Below are positions 52,313-63,443 of a stretch of 64,000 nucleotides of DNA, piece by piece. Location: NCBI RefSeq assembly GCF_902148845.1, contig NW_021941230.1:13185651-13249650 (forward strand), read 5' to 3'. The notes beneath the pieces are model-generated. The model worked only from the letters and a program-made list of their open reading frames with translations, made no database searches and was not told where the DNA came from. Made by a program: the position numbers and the translations under genes. This DNA is from Salarias fasciatus. Lineage: Eukaryota > Chordata > Actinopteri > Blenniiformes > Blenniidae. Within the stretch, counting starts at the first letter, position 1, and each line of letters opens with the position of its first letter.

Positions 52313-53916
52313 ACTGAAGGTCACGTCCAAGCTCCTCGGATGGAATCAGTCATATTTTGAAGAAATGTCGAAACACATCCTAAAAATTTATGATTAGATT
52401 CTGAAATGTGCACTGACAGACAAGGAATGACAGCAAAAGATTTGTTTGTGCAGTTGAAAACAGTGCCAGTGAAGTCGGTGTGCTTATCACAAGCTGTGTT
52501 AAAGTGAAAAGATGATCAGGAATTCGGTTTGACCCCGCCTCTTTCACACTGTGACAGGAATACCTGGAATTATTTGTTCTTGATTCTGTTCTTTCCTGGC
52601 TAATAAACACAAAACTGTCTGTTAATCAAGAATAAATTGGATAAGATAAAGTCATGAATGTGCTGTGTGCACGTCAACATGTTTTCTGTTCTGGCTTGTC
52701 AGTCGTCACAGTTCTTGCATGCAGCATTTCACTGTGATTTACTTTGTAATACAATAACCAATATCACTCTGAACTATGTTTGTGGACACAATATATTTTG
52801 GAGGAAAATAGAGGTTTCCCTGAATTGAGCCCCCATAAAATGCCACAAGTACATGTTCGGTTTCCAAAATGTTGTCTTGCTTTGTCAAAGTCTGTAAGAG
52901 TTTTCTGGCTTGTAGGATTAAAACAAGGGAACAGTAGTTTTTCATTTATATGATAAGCCATTTTGAGGATGTGACTTGTTGTGTGGCTTCAGTTTTTTAA
53001 TGTTTGTTTTATTTTTCATCTATTCAATGATGGATGAATTGCTCAAATCCATGAACAAACCGAGTCGGCGATTTCATTTTCTCTTCATCTGTTTTTGTTC
53101 CCACTGTGATGAATTCATGGATCTCTGCTGACTCTGTCACAAACCTGTGCAGATGCATTTTCTTTGTTCAAGCGGAAATCTGGTTTTCAATTCCATCTCC
53201 AGCTCCTGTGCAATCAACTAAATGAGAGTCTCAGTCATCTAATATTTGAACTCTGTCATGCACAAACTAACAAATGTAATTTGCAAATGTGTTTTTGCAC
53301 TTTGTGGAAAAATGGGGTAACTGCAACATCACCTGATGGATCAAACCAGTGTCATTAAAGATGAACGAGACATCATGGTTGCTGTCAGTGTGTCATTTTT
53401 ATTGATTTTTTTTTTCTTTTATTACACTGAATTATTCCAAAAACATGCATGTGATGTTAAGTGGTGATCCTCTAATGTGTTTGAACTGTGATGGCTGTAG
53501 AAACAGTACAGATGGTTTGCAAATGGCAAGAACAGCCTTCGCACCTCATGATCTTCAACAGGGTAGAACAGCACAGAAGATGGAATATTGCACATAGTTC
53601 ATTTATGGACTTTTATTCAATACAAAAAAAAAAGAAAAATAACTGTGCTGTCAATTCTGAGAAAAAATTCTCTTATCGGGGTGTGATTATTATTATTTTG
53701 GGGAAAAAATGTTGATGGTTTCTTTGGACAAAATGTAAAAAATTTCAACCCAAAACAAAACCAAAATAAACGCGGCTCCTTTAAGAGTCGCGTGGTCAGA
53801 ATTGTAGGTCGTAGCCTAGGAGACCTTTGTTTACTTCCGGGTTGCCGGAGTGGTAAACAAGAGGGGCGTTAATACGCCCACAACGCGGATTACAATCGGA
53901 TTAAAGTCCCGCAGAG
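52313..53916. other. bin1-like 3' UTR and rpgr upstream region
   Basis: Contains AATAAA at 52602-52607 as probable end signal of the bin1-like transcript, AT-rich spacer without genes, and the rpgr promoter in the last 150 nt. Confidence 0.5.
53811..53857 (+). promoter_or_regulatory. rpgr promoter region: X-box-like and ETS-like sites
   Basis: Within 110 nt of the rpgr ATG lie GTAGCCTAGGAGAC (53811-53824) and GTTGCCGGAGTGGTAAAC (from 53841). Each has a good left half of the RFX X-box (GTNRCC) and a poorer right half. ACTTCCGG, an ETS-type site, lies at 53834-53841. RFX factors drive many ciliary genes, so X-boxes would suit rpgr. Motif reading only. Confidence 0.35.
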
Positions 53917-56900
53917 ATGGCGGGGGAGGCTGACGATGAGATACCGGGTAAATAACATTAATTATACTCGCTTTTTCCTGTCAGTTGAAGCTGATAACCC
54001 GCTGCCGTCCCGCTAATGCTCGGTTCGAGTTAGCTTCAGCGTTAGCTTGCTGGCTAACGGAAAATTTACCATTTCATTGCTGGTTTTTATTCTGTCACGT
54101 CCCGTTTCTTTAATTCTCGAGACTGCATGACAGCCCTGGTATGTTTGTAGTTTCTGGACGTCTTTCACTTCACTTTTCTTGAAGTTTTTGTTTGGCTCCA
54201 GTCATATTTGGCAGAATAATGTAGCATTTGCAGTGTGATGCTATGTCTGGCATACAGACACTCATTTTGAAATTTCAGGAAGAAAGCAACACCAGCACGC
54301 CTCGGTTTGTTTTCTACATTTTTTTCTTGTTTAACAGAATCTGGGGCCGTTTTCACATTTGGAAAGAGCAAGTTTGCCGACAACATCCCCAGTAAGTTCT
54401 GGCTCAAAAATGATGTCCCCTGCAAAATATCCTGCGGAGATGAGCACACCGCCTTAATAACAGGTGAGACCCGCACAGATCCTCCTGGTTGAAGTGACTC
54501 ACTGATCTGCCCAGTCCTTCAGCAGCTGCTGTCTTTGTTTCCACAGAGAATGGGAAAGTGTTCATGTTTGGCAGCAACAACTGGGGCCAGCTTGGTCTGG
54601 GCTCCAAACTCACTGTCACCAAGCCCACGTGTGTGAAAGGTTTGTCATGAAATAGACTTTTTTTTTTTTTTAATCAAGAGCGAGCTGCCTTTAGCCGATT
54701 GAAAGATAAGTGAAAAGAAGCAGTTGTAATAAGAAGCTGAATTGTGCTGCTGAAGAGGACTCCTGTCAGGTAATTGTATAATCCCAATCTGGAGGGTCGA
54801 TAATCTTTTTTAATCTGTCACACAGTTAGCTCCATAAAGTACACTGCCATGAAATTTGACTGCATGCTTTGTGATTGCTTTGGAAATTTCATTCAAGAAC
54901 AAAGCTATCATGTAGTTAATCAAAGCACTTGGCCACAGCAGTAATATTCATTTGCTGTGTTCCAGCTCTGAAGTCGGAGAAAGTTCAGCTGGTGGCCTGT
55001 GGCAGGAACCACACACTCATCTGCACAGGTCTGATCCTCCCCAGCAGTATTTTCTATATGAGAAGTGTTTGTGTTTATTTAACCTGCTGGTGTTTTTGTT
55101 TGTCTGCAGCTCAGGGAAAAGTCTACGTTTCCGGTGGGAACAGTGAGGGTCAGCTGGGGCTCGGTGACTACGAGGAGAGGACGGCTTTCCACAGAATCCA
55201 GCTCTTTGACTCTTATGGGCCGATCAAAATGATCGCTGCCGGTTCAAACACGTCCGCCGCTCTCACAGGTGAGAGACACGTAGCTGTAAAGTGTCATCTC
55301 ATCGTTATTTTTGAAGTTGTGTGTCACCTTCGTGTGTTTCTTCATTCCTTGATGCCTTTGATTTGGTGGCAGCGAGCGGTAAGCTGTTCATGTGGGGCGA
55401 CAACACAGAGGGTCAGATCGGTCTGGGGAAGGAGAGCCAGGCCTCCTCGCCACAGGAGGTCAGCGTGGGTCGACCCATCAGCTGGGTGTCCTGTGGATAC
55501 TACCACTCTGCATTCGTGACAGGTGAGCAGAGAAAACCCTCACCTGCACCAATCAAAGGACACACGTCAATTTACATCTTAAAATCTGCATGTGAGGGGG
55601 CAGAAAACAGCACTCTGAATATACTTTCAACCCTGGAAGGCCATGGAGCCTTCAAAATGAAAACGACAGTTCATCCACCTTGATGGTCGCTGTGTGTCGT
55701 GTTTCTCAGCGGACGGCGCTCTGTACACGTTTGGAGAGCGGGACAGTGGGAAACTGGGGCTGAGCACCGACCAGCTGCCGGGACACCGAGTGCCTCAGGC
55801 GGTGAAGAGCATCCAGGAGCCGGTGATGCAGGTGGCCTGTGGGGGCGGACACACGGTGGCGCTGACAGGTACAGGTCAAATATGATGGCAGGATTTTGGA
55901 GTTACTGTTTTTCACGAAATAAACAACAACGAAGTCACAGGTCACATCAGCAGGAAAAACTCATTCAATAAATTGTAAAAGCTGTGGTTTGTTCTTGAAT
56001 ATGACAGGTCTATCTCTTATCTTCCAGATGAAAACCTGTACACGTTCGGGCTCGGCCAGTTTGGACAGCTCGGACATGGGACCTTTATTTTCGAGTCTCG
56101 GCTGCCACGTCCGGTCGAGCATTTCAAAAAAGGACGAGTGTGCCAAATCATGTGTGGAGAGAATCACACAGCAGTCATTACAGGTAAAAACCGTCTTCTA
56201 CACACTGGCGGGGTTGTTTTATGTCTTCACAGCTCTGATGACGATGTTTTGCTGCTCTGTTGAACCAGACAGTGGTCTGCTGTACACGTTTGGAGACGGC
56301 CGACACGGTAAACTGGGTCTGGGGGAAGAAAACTTCACCAACCAGTTTAAACCTACTGTGTGTCCACGATTCCTCAAGTACCACGTTCAGGCTGTAAGAG
56401 TCTTTGAGGCTGGATTATACATTGTTTGAATATTTTATCCTGTTTGCCTTAGCGTTCTGTCCGACACATTCAGTCTTTTTCTCTTTTGAGTTGCTTGCTT
56501 GTAGCCGTTGAAGTTTTGGTGATGTTTCCTCCTCTTGTAAGCGTCACAGTCTTCTGTCTGGGCCTCCAGGCTTCGTGCGGCGGCTGTCACATGGTGGTGC
56601 TGGCTCGCCCCAGGGAGAATGACCGTGGCCACGTGACGCTGGAGGAGGAAGACGTGACCGAGGATTACCTGGAGCGTCCCTACGTGGAGCTGCTGGGGGA
56701 CACGGCCGAGTCCTCGGCGCTGCAGCGGAGTCTCTCAGCCCGGGTCCGCAGGAGAGAGAGGGTGGGTCGCACAGAGCTCTGATGTGTTCCGGCCGCTGTT
56801 CACTCCAGTCCAGTTCAGCTTTCTTTACCCATCACTCCTCTCTGCTCCTCAGGAACGATCCCCGGACCAATTTGGCAGCTTGTTCCGCACGCTGCCCGCC

Positions 56901-59900
56901 ATGACGCCGGGCTACCTCCACCCGCCGCTGCCGGTGTGCAGCCACACCATCCCACCGCAGCTTCCTCCGCCCGACCCCGCCCACAGAAAGGTGCTGAACG
57001 GCACTCACCAACACGGGAAACCAGGGTCAATCCACCAGGGTACCTACTTCACCTCCTCCACTGTCTCCTTCCTCTGAGTTCAGGCAAACATCAGACATTT
57101 TGGCTCCTGCAGTCTTTTTATTTCATCCATTTTCCAGACCTTGAAACCCAAAAACTGACTGGAAATTGTGACCTTCACTGTCATTTAAACAGAACTGCAT
57201 GGTCTTGTTTTTTTAGAACAGACAGAGGCGGACACAGACAGCGTTGTGGAGAGCCTGACCGACACAGACAGCGTTAAAGGTCTGGGGGAGACCACCGACT
57301 TCCTCAACATGGTGAGAACATTCACTCAACTCAACCTGTATGACTCTCAGGAGCGACGACTGGTCGACGTGAGCTGCTCTCTGCTCCCTCCTCACAGACT
57401 CATGTGATGAAGATGGACCCAGGAGATAAAACACTCACACTGTCTCCCGTTCAGAAGGTAGGAGTTCATGTCTTTAACGTCATTTTCAGGCTCATTTTGA
57501 AACCAAAAGCAAACATTGCACTGGACGCTTCCGCAATGACGGTCTTGTTACTGAGCTCTTTCCAGGGGAGAAGAAAGAAATGAATGTTTATTTGACTCAA
57601 TGTTTCTACAGCTGACTCATAGAGGCAGGTGCCTCTGATACTTACTGTATATTCTCCTGTAGCTGACTGACAGACATGACAAATGATAGATCTTTAAGGT
57701 CACTGTACTTCACTGGAATCTGTATCTTTCAGCCAAAATTAGTCTGACAGATTCCAATAACAGCTGTTATAAGGTGAAGAGTGTGCATGTGCATCCATTC
57801 ATGTACAGAGATGGCTCTTTTGACTCTTCTGCGTCTCTCCTTTCCTTGCTAATGCATGCTTTTCTCATCTTCTTCTTGCTTTCTCTTGTGGGGATAGAGG
57901 AAGGGTAAGAATGGTAAGGCGTTAAAGGAGGGGAAGCTCTCCAAACAGAGCAGCTTCTCTTCGGTGTCGTCGTTTCGTAAGAGCGGGGCGACCTCGCCCC
58001 GCCGGGCGTTGCCCACCGAGCTGCTGAGGAGCCACAGCAGTCGCTCTCTGACCTCGCAGAGCATGCAGAGGCTGAAGAAAGTCAACCAGGACAAAGAGAA
58101 TGTGATCTCAGTCAGTGGACGCAAAACCCCGGGTGTACTGGATGTCCAGACTGCGACATCCAAACAGTCTCTGAAGACGGTTGAGGACAAAAATCAGGTG
58201 ATTGAGGTCAGGAGGAAGCAAGCAGCAGGCTCCAAACATGAAGAAAAGGCAGCCACTGCTGACACTGCAGCCGCGAAAGCTCCGAAAATGCAGTCCAAAC
58301 CTTCGAAGGGTGAAAGTAAACATGCAGGAGTCACACCTCCAGTTAAAACTGATCAGAAAGATTCAACCGGCTCTGACCTGAGCGATGCTCTGGGTGAGGA
58401 CAGCACGGCCAGCTCTCCACTGGCTTCTGAGGAAAAAGATGTGTCGAAAAAATCAAAGAACGAGAGAAACAGAAAGGAGGCAGAGAAGAAAAATTCATCC
58501 GCTACCAGGGTAATAGCTGGAGCTGCTACGCTCGCTGCAGGAGCGCTTTTAGTCCGAGAAATGGCTTCAGGACGCCCCGGCAGCTCCCCGACAATGTCCC
58601 AGAGCAGCCAGAAGGACACGGAGACGTCCTCAAGGAGAGACGCTGCTGATTCCAGCAAGAAGTCTGAAGTCAGCATTAACATCATACCTGCACCTGAGAG
58701 TCCTGGAGACAGGACGAGTCAGGAAGAGGAGGACAGGAGTCAGGAAGAGGAGGATAAGAGTCAGGAAGAGGAGGACAGGAGTCAGGAAGAGAAAGACACG
58801 AGTCAGGAAGAGGACAGGAGCCAGGAAGAGGAGGACTCTAGTCATACAGAGAAGGGTGCACATCAGGACGAGAAGGACACAAGTCAGGATGAAGAGGGTA
58901 CAAGTCAGGACGAGGAAGACACCAGTCAATCTGAGAAGGTAACAAGTCATGTGGAGGAAGATAAAAGTCAGGAAGAGGAAGGCACAAGTCAAGATGAGAA
59001 GGAAAGCGGTGCTGATCTGACAAACACAAGTCAGGATGAGAGTGAGGACCAGTCGGAATCTGCAGCCGTCAACCAGGAGGAGGAGGAAGATGATGAAGAT
59101 GAGGATGATGAAAAAGGACTGACGAGTGCATCAGTCAGTGAGGAGGAGGAAGATGCCAGTCGGAGTACTGACACGGTAACAAATGAGAAAGAGGAGGAGG
59201 AGGAAGACAGTGAAGACAGTGACACTCTTCAAGCAGAAGCTCAGTCAGGAACAGATGTGGAGGAAGAGGAGGGTGAGGAAGAGGAGGACCGAAGCAATAG
59301 TGGGGCATCAGAAAGTGAAGATGAGACTGAAGAGAAGGATAGTACAGGAAAGGAAGAGGAAGAGGAGGAAGAAAGTGAAGAAGGGTCGAGTCAAGAGACA
59401 GAGAGCAAGGGAGGAGAGACAGAAAGTGAGGAAGAGGAGGGTGAAGAAGAAGAAGAGGCGGAGGATGTAGAAAGTAAGGAAGAAGAGAGTGAAAGTGAAT
59501 CATTGAAGTCTTCACAGGAGTCTGAAGAGGAGGAAGATGAGGAAGATGAAGAGAGTAGTGGTGATGCGGAGGAGGAAGAGGAAAGTAGTGAGGAAGAAGA
59601 GAGTGAAGAGGAGGAGGGTGAAGAAGACGAGGAAGAGGAGGAAGACGAGGAAAAGGAAAGTGAAGAAGAAGAGGAAGAGGAAAGTGAAGGAGAAGAGGAG
59701 GATGAGGAGGAAGAAGAAAGCAATGAAGAAAATGAGGAAGAAACGCAAAGTAGTGATGATGAAGATGATGAAGAGGCTGAGGAAGAAGAAGAGGAGGAGG
59801 GGGAGGAGGAAGAGGATGACGAAGAGGAGGAGGAGGAGGAGGAGGAGGAAGAAGAAGAGGAGGAGGAGGAGGAGTATGTCAAAAAGAAAAAGTCTGCTGA

Positions 59901-61535
59901 TGTGAAAAGTGCTCAGTCAAGGAGAGGCAAACTGAGGTCGGGGGTCAAAGGTCAAGCCGCGGGCGAGTCGGAGCAGTTCTGGGACAACGTCCTACCGCAG
60001 TACCTCAACCTGAAGTGACGGCAGCTCCGATACGGCCGAGCCGCCGGTCTGCGATGCTTCCTCTCCGACTGGGGGGGGTTCTCTTTTGGATCATCCCGTC
60101 TCGATCTCGATCGTCTCGATCTGTGAAATGTGTCTCTCTCGTGTCTCTCTCGAGGTTTCCAGCCAGGCTCTGGCTTTTGTTGAATCTTCTTCAAACAGCA
60201 GAGTGTTGCCTTCGATTGTGCTTTTCTGTTCTTCGTTTACTTGTTCTTCGTCTGCAGCTGCTGTTGTTTCTTCTCTGTTTAGATAGATTTGGGTCATTTT
60301 TTTTTTAAATTTCCATTTTGGACAAAAACTAATGTCGATTTTTTTGGAGGACTTTCTGTTTATTTATTATATTTCCAATAAAGGAAGAAAAAAAACCCCA
60401 CAGACGCTGCATTTTGTTTGCTTTGTGGAGAAATTGGCGTTCTGAACTTGTCTGTAGAGAGAGACAGCAGTTTGTCTTCGCAGTGTTTTCCCACAAAGTG
60501 CTGAGAATCCGCAGCAGGAATTGATTTTGAGCTTTCAGGATCAGGTTTGGATTGTTTTCTTTCTCTATCGACGTCCTTGTGCTAGTCGGCTTAGCTTCTT
60601 GAGTTTAAAGTAGACGGAGTGTTTTTGAACTCCCTCTCATCCCTCGTCCCCCCCCATCGAGTCATGAATGTGGTAGTTTCCCTGTGAACCTTCATCCCTC
60701 CCTTCATCTCACTTGTTTTTCTTGACCTTGCTTCCATAATCTTCTCAGGATTTAACAAACCGACTCCCTGAGATGCAGAGCAAAAGCGAGGAAGATGAAG
60801 AGGAGGAGGAAGATGGAGGAGGAGAAGAAGAAGAAGAAGAAGAGGAGGAGGAGGTGGAGGAAGAGGAGGATGACACTTCAGCCTCCTCCACAGAGAAGCC
60901 AGCAGAGGAGATTCCTGTAAATATGACTGAAATGTTCAGGTTTGCTTGTTGAAATCAGCAGCAGTTTCTAATGTGTGATCTTTTCTGAAGCCAGAGGAGC
61001 TGAAGGAGGAGTGTGTGCCTGACGGAGAGCAGAAAGGTGACAAGTCTTACTCCTTATTTGATAGAGGATAAAAAGGCCTGTCTGATCTCTGAAAAACGAC
61101 TAACCGGGACTATATCATCTGACATGATCAGCAGTGGAGCTGTGTGAGCAGACCGACGCCGCAGGGGCAGAAAAGACGGAGGAAGACGAGAAGAAATCAT
61201 CCAGTGTGGCGCAAGACGGCAACTCCAAAACCCCGTCGGGCTCCAACATGAAGGTACAAGATGACGGAACGGCGGGTTGAACTGTAAACTTCATCGCGAA
61301 GCAGACATGGCTGTGTGACGTTCCGGTGTTCTTACGCTCTCGTCTGTTTGCTCAGCTCTCTCTCTTCCGACGCCTCTCCTCGTCACGGCTCAAGCAGACA
61401 GGAGGCAGAGACCAGACCCTGACGGGGGAAGGCATCAGCAGGGACGGAGTCCCGGAGGGAGAGCCTCCACCTCCAGGGAGTCCGCTCCGACCCGGAGCCC
61501 GAGGGCCTCGCTCTGGTGCCTGCTCCGTCCTGTAG
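53917..61535 (+). CDS. rpgr: retinitis pigmentosa GTPase regulator
   Basis: Shared exons: 53917-53947, 54338-54463, 54547-54639, 54966-55028, 55110-55268, 55373-55522, 55710-55868, 56028-56183, 56269-56393, 56570-56761, 56853-57039, 57217-57311 and 57398-57457 (532 codons). RPGR works at the ciliary transition zone and photoreceptor connecting cilium with RPGRIP1, PDE6D and small GTPases. Residues about 11-365 form an RCC1-type seven-bladed propeller; each blade shows a YTFG-like start and a CG..HT..L-like end ([50 protein letters not shown]). Nearly every propeller intron is phase 1. After the shared part the gene has two 3' ends: the terminal Glu-rich exon 57898-60018 (ORF15 type, 1,238 residues in all), or exons 60749-60916, 60991-61036, 61132-61253 and 61356-61535 (about 703 residues, ending CSVL). 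Downstream dynlt3 agrees with the RPGR neighbourhood on human Xp11.4. Confidence 0.96.
57898..60018 (+). CDS. rpgr: rpgr ORF15-type terminal exon
   Basis: A 707-codon exon opening after a TAG acceptor in phase 0. It begins basic and Ser-rich ([18 protein letters not shown]). From about 58710 to 58990 it carries imperfect seven-residue repeats of the form SQEEEDR, each about 21 nt, and then becomes almost wholly Glu/Asp/Ser to about 59875. It closes with a basic stretch and [12 protein letters not shown], matching the conserved basic C-terminus of vertebrate ORF15. In mammals this Glu-rich region is polyglutamylated by TTLL5, which docks on that C-terminus, and the ORF15 form is the photoreceptor isoform. 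AATAAA at 60377-60382 is its likely end signal. The coding strand is polypurine for over 1 kb. Confidence 0.93.
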   Translation, partial: RKGKNGKALKEGKLSKQSSFSSVSSFRKSGATSPRRALPTELLRSHSSRSLTSQSMQRLKKVNQDKENVISVSGRKTPGVLDVQTATSKQSLKTVEDKNQVIEVRRKQAAGSKHEEKAATADTAAAKAPKMQSKPSKGESKHAGVTPPVKTDQKDSTGSDLSDALGEDSTASSPLASEEKDVSKKSKNERNRKEAEKKNSSATRVIAGAATLAAGALLVREMASGRPGSSPTMSQSSQKDTETSSRRDAADSSKKSEVSINIIPAPESPGDRTSQEEEDRSQEEEDKSQEEEDRSQEEKDTSQEEDRSQEEEDSSHTEKGAHQDEKDTSQDEEGTSQDEEDTSQSEKVTSHVEEDKSQEEEGTSQDEKESGADLTNTSQDESEDQSESAAVNQEEEEDDEDEDDEKGLTSASVSEEEEDASRSTDTVTNEKEEEEEDSEDSDTLQAEAQSGTDVEEEEGEEEEDRSNSGASESEDETEEKDSTGKEEEEEEESEEGSSQETESKGGETESEEEEGEEEEEAEDVESKEEESESESLKSSQESEEEEDEEDEESSGDAEEEEESSEEEESEEEEGEEDEEEEEDEEKESEEEEEEESEGEEEDEEEEESNEENEEETQSSDDEDDEEAEEEEEEEGEEEEDDEEEEEEEEEEEEEEEEEEYVKKKKSADVKSAQSRRGKLRSGVKGQAAGESEQFWDNVLPQYLNLK
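60377..60382 (+). other. poly(A) signal of the ORF15-type rpgr transcript
   Basis: AATAAA about 360 nt after the ORF15 stop, before the alternative 3' exons begin. Confidence 0.5.
60749..61535 (+). CDS. rpgr: rpgr alternative 3' exons ending in a CaaX box
   Basis: Exons 60749-60916, 60991-61036, 61132-61253 and 61356-61535 join in frame to the shared exon that ends at 57457 (phase 0), skipping the ORF15-type exon. The first also encodes a Glu-rich run ([18 protein letters not shown]). The last ends GACSVL then stop. C-S-V-L is a CaaX motif whose final Leu suggests geranylgeranylation. Mammalian constitutive RPGR (exons 1-19) also ends in a CaaX box and is prenylated, which brings it to PDE6D and membranes. 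AATAAA at 62197-62202 is the probable end of this transcript. Confidence 0.85.
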
Positions 61536-62642
61536 TCCCAGGAACACTGCCTCTGGGGGGCGGTGCCACTTATCTGGAAACAAAACACACGAACAGACTC
61601 CCTGTGGAGCACGGAGCCTTCCATCCTGACTACAAATGGCCTTAACTCACCACATGGACTCCTGGTTTGATCTCTCTTTCTGCTGCAGTGATTTGATCAA
61701 ACACAATCTAAAATATCCTGGTGTTGAATTACGATGCTTTAAAAAAGTTCAATGCAGGTGATGACGACTTACTGCAGATCTCTGTCGAAAGTTGATTTCT
61801 TTTTGTGCAATTTGAAGTGCTTTAAGTTTAACTGATGAAGTGAACCAAAACTCTGTTGAAACTGGATTTTACGGGGCGCATTCTTGAATATTGCCTTCCT
61901 TTCTTCGCACCAGCAGAGAAATTTCAGTGAATTTTACCGGCTGAGCTTCCTTCTGTGCGTGTGTTTGTGTATGTGTGTGTGTGTGTGTGTGCACATTTTC
62001 TAAGCTGTGAGAATGTAAATATGATTATTTATTGTGACATGATCCAAGAGCACATTTGCACTTTTGAGGTAGTCCGAACACATTTTAAAGAGATGTGTTC
62101 CTTTTGTATTCTGACATGATAATCTCATTTAAGCTGTATGCTTTTTTTTCTTTTTTTTTTCTTTTTGTTTTTTACCATTTGGACTTTTGTGATAACAATA
62201 AAGAATTTTATTATAAAGTTGAGCATGGTTCTTGATCAGAATAACTTGAGGAACTGTATGCTCTGAATGTTTTCTTGAGCAAACCATCAAAATAAAATTC
62301 TCCATGAACTCCATTATGCAGATGTTAAAGCGAAATGAAAAACACTTTTCTTAAAAATCAGAAATCATTTTTGCTTCATGAATGATGAGGCAGAAAATGA
62401 GCTAATGCATCCACAGGATTTTATGACAGACACATAAACATTGTTAAAAAGGCAATTTGACAAATAAATCATGTTTACTTGATTTTAGAATGCATAAATA
62501 TTTTTTTAACTTTTGTTTTCTTCGATTGATTACATTCAAACCAATTCAGATAAATTGGTAATTCAGTTTTCTTAGTGGAAGAATGTCGTGGGTTCATCAC
62601 AGTATCAATTGTTAGTTTGCAATTGCATTTAATTTTCTTAAA
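61536..62642. other. rpgr 3' UTR and spacer to dynlt3
   Basis: Includes a TG-rich stretch at about 61958-61991 and the AATAAA at 62197-62202. No further gene seen before the dynlt3 promoter, whose GC-richer sequence starts at about 62660. Confidence 0.5.
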
Positions 62643-62909
62643 ATGTTCATTTTTCTGACCTGTCAGTGTGGCCGGACGTGTCAGTTCCTGGAGTGTCCAG
62701 CAGGTGTCAGCCGAGCGCTGCACCTCCTGCTCCCCGCTCCGGGTCGCTCTCTTTCCGGCTCTCGTTGTCTGCAGCTCCCCGGAAGTCCCAGCAGGTCGCG
62801 TCGTTTGCGTTTTTATTTTTTCTTTAAATTTTTCCCTCTGAGCGAATTTCTATTTCTGCTCGTTTTTCTCATTCTCCTGAAACAAAGTCAGCGCAGGCAG
62901 ATGACGGGA

Positions 62910-63443
62910 ATGGAGGAGTATCAGAACGGCAGCGAGGTTGGTCTGTTTGTTTGCTTGAAAAGAGAAAAATCCAGAGCCGCTCCTCACATCTGGAGCAGAA
63001 TCAGTCCTCTGGGGCTTTACATCTTCACAACATCACCCACATGCGGAATTATCTGCCTTTGTAGGAGAACGGAGCGCATTAAAAATGACCAGTAATGTTT
63101 AAATGTCGCTTCATAAACGCGACGCCGTGTTTATAGTGTTTCTAATCTGATGACGTCATGTGCATCCGCAGAACTGCAATCCTGAAAATCTGAGATCGAA
63201 TCTCGAACCCGAACACCTAACCTCAACCCTTAACCCTTAACCCTAACCCTTCCTTTATCATGCTTTATTGGTGTAATCGATAGGCTCTTTTCTCTTCCCT
63301 GTTGTGTGTTATTAATAACATTTCAGCTCATCTGCTTTCCATCAGGTATTATTGTTGTTGTTGCTTCGTTTCTTATGATTTTACTGCGTTCTCCTTTTCA
63401 GGGCTCATTCAGCTCAGACGAGACGGATGCCATTGTGAAGGAG
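62910..63443 (+). CDS. dynlt3: dynein light chain Tctex-type 3-like, 5' part
   Basis: Two exons are visible: 62910-62936 (MEEYQNGSE, donor gttggt) and 63402-63443 (GSFSSDETDAIVKE, donor gtaatt). The joined start, MEEYQNGSEGSFSSDETDAI then VKE, follows the DYNLT3 pattern (MEEYH...DE.GF..EEA..IVKE). An upstream in-frame ATG at 62901 would add MTG; 62910 is preferred because known family members begin MEEY. DYNLT3 is a homodimeric cargo-binding light chain of cytoplasmic dynein 1. The remaining exons lie beyond the window. Linkage to rpgr matches the human gene order, though other human genes lie between the two. The call rests on 23 residues plus position. Confidence 0.7.
63216..63251. repeat. 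degenerate telomere-like repeat (CCCTAA-type)
   Basis: Several CCCTTAA and CCCTAA units in a row inside the first intron of the dynlt3-like gene. Short interstitial telomere-like repeat. Confidence 0.6.

Noticed and set aside
57904-57916. Two donor-like sequences (gtaaga, gtaagg) just inside the ORF15-type exon
   Set aside because: Splicing there would leave a 7- or 16-nt exon in the wrong phase for the exon at 60749, so they probably are not the constitutive donor.
59391-59882. Long minus-strand open frame reading almost pure Ser
   Set aside because: It is the mirror of the GAG/GAA-rich rpgr coding exon; a lack of stops is expected on the opposite strand of such a tract.
59183-59905. Lys/Arg-rich plus-strand open frames overlapping rpgr
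   Set aside because: Out-of-frame readings of the same purine tract; they lack the conserved C-terminus and splice joining.
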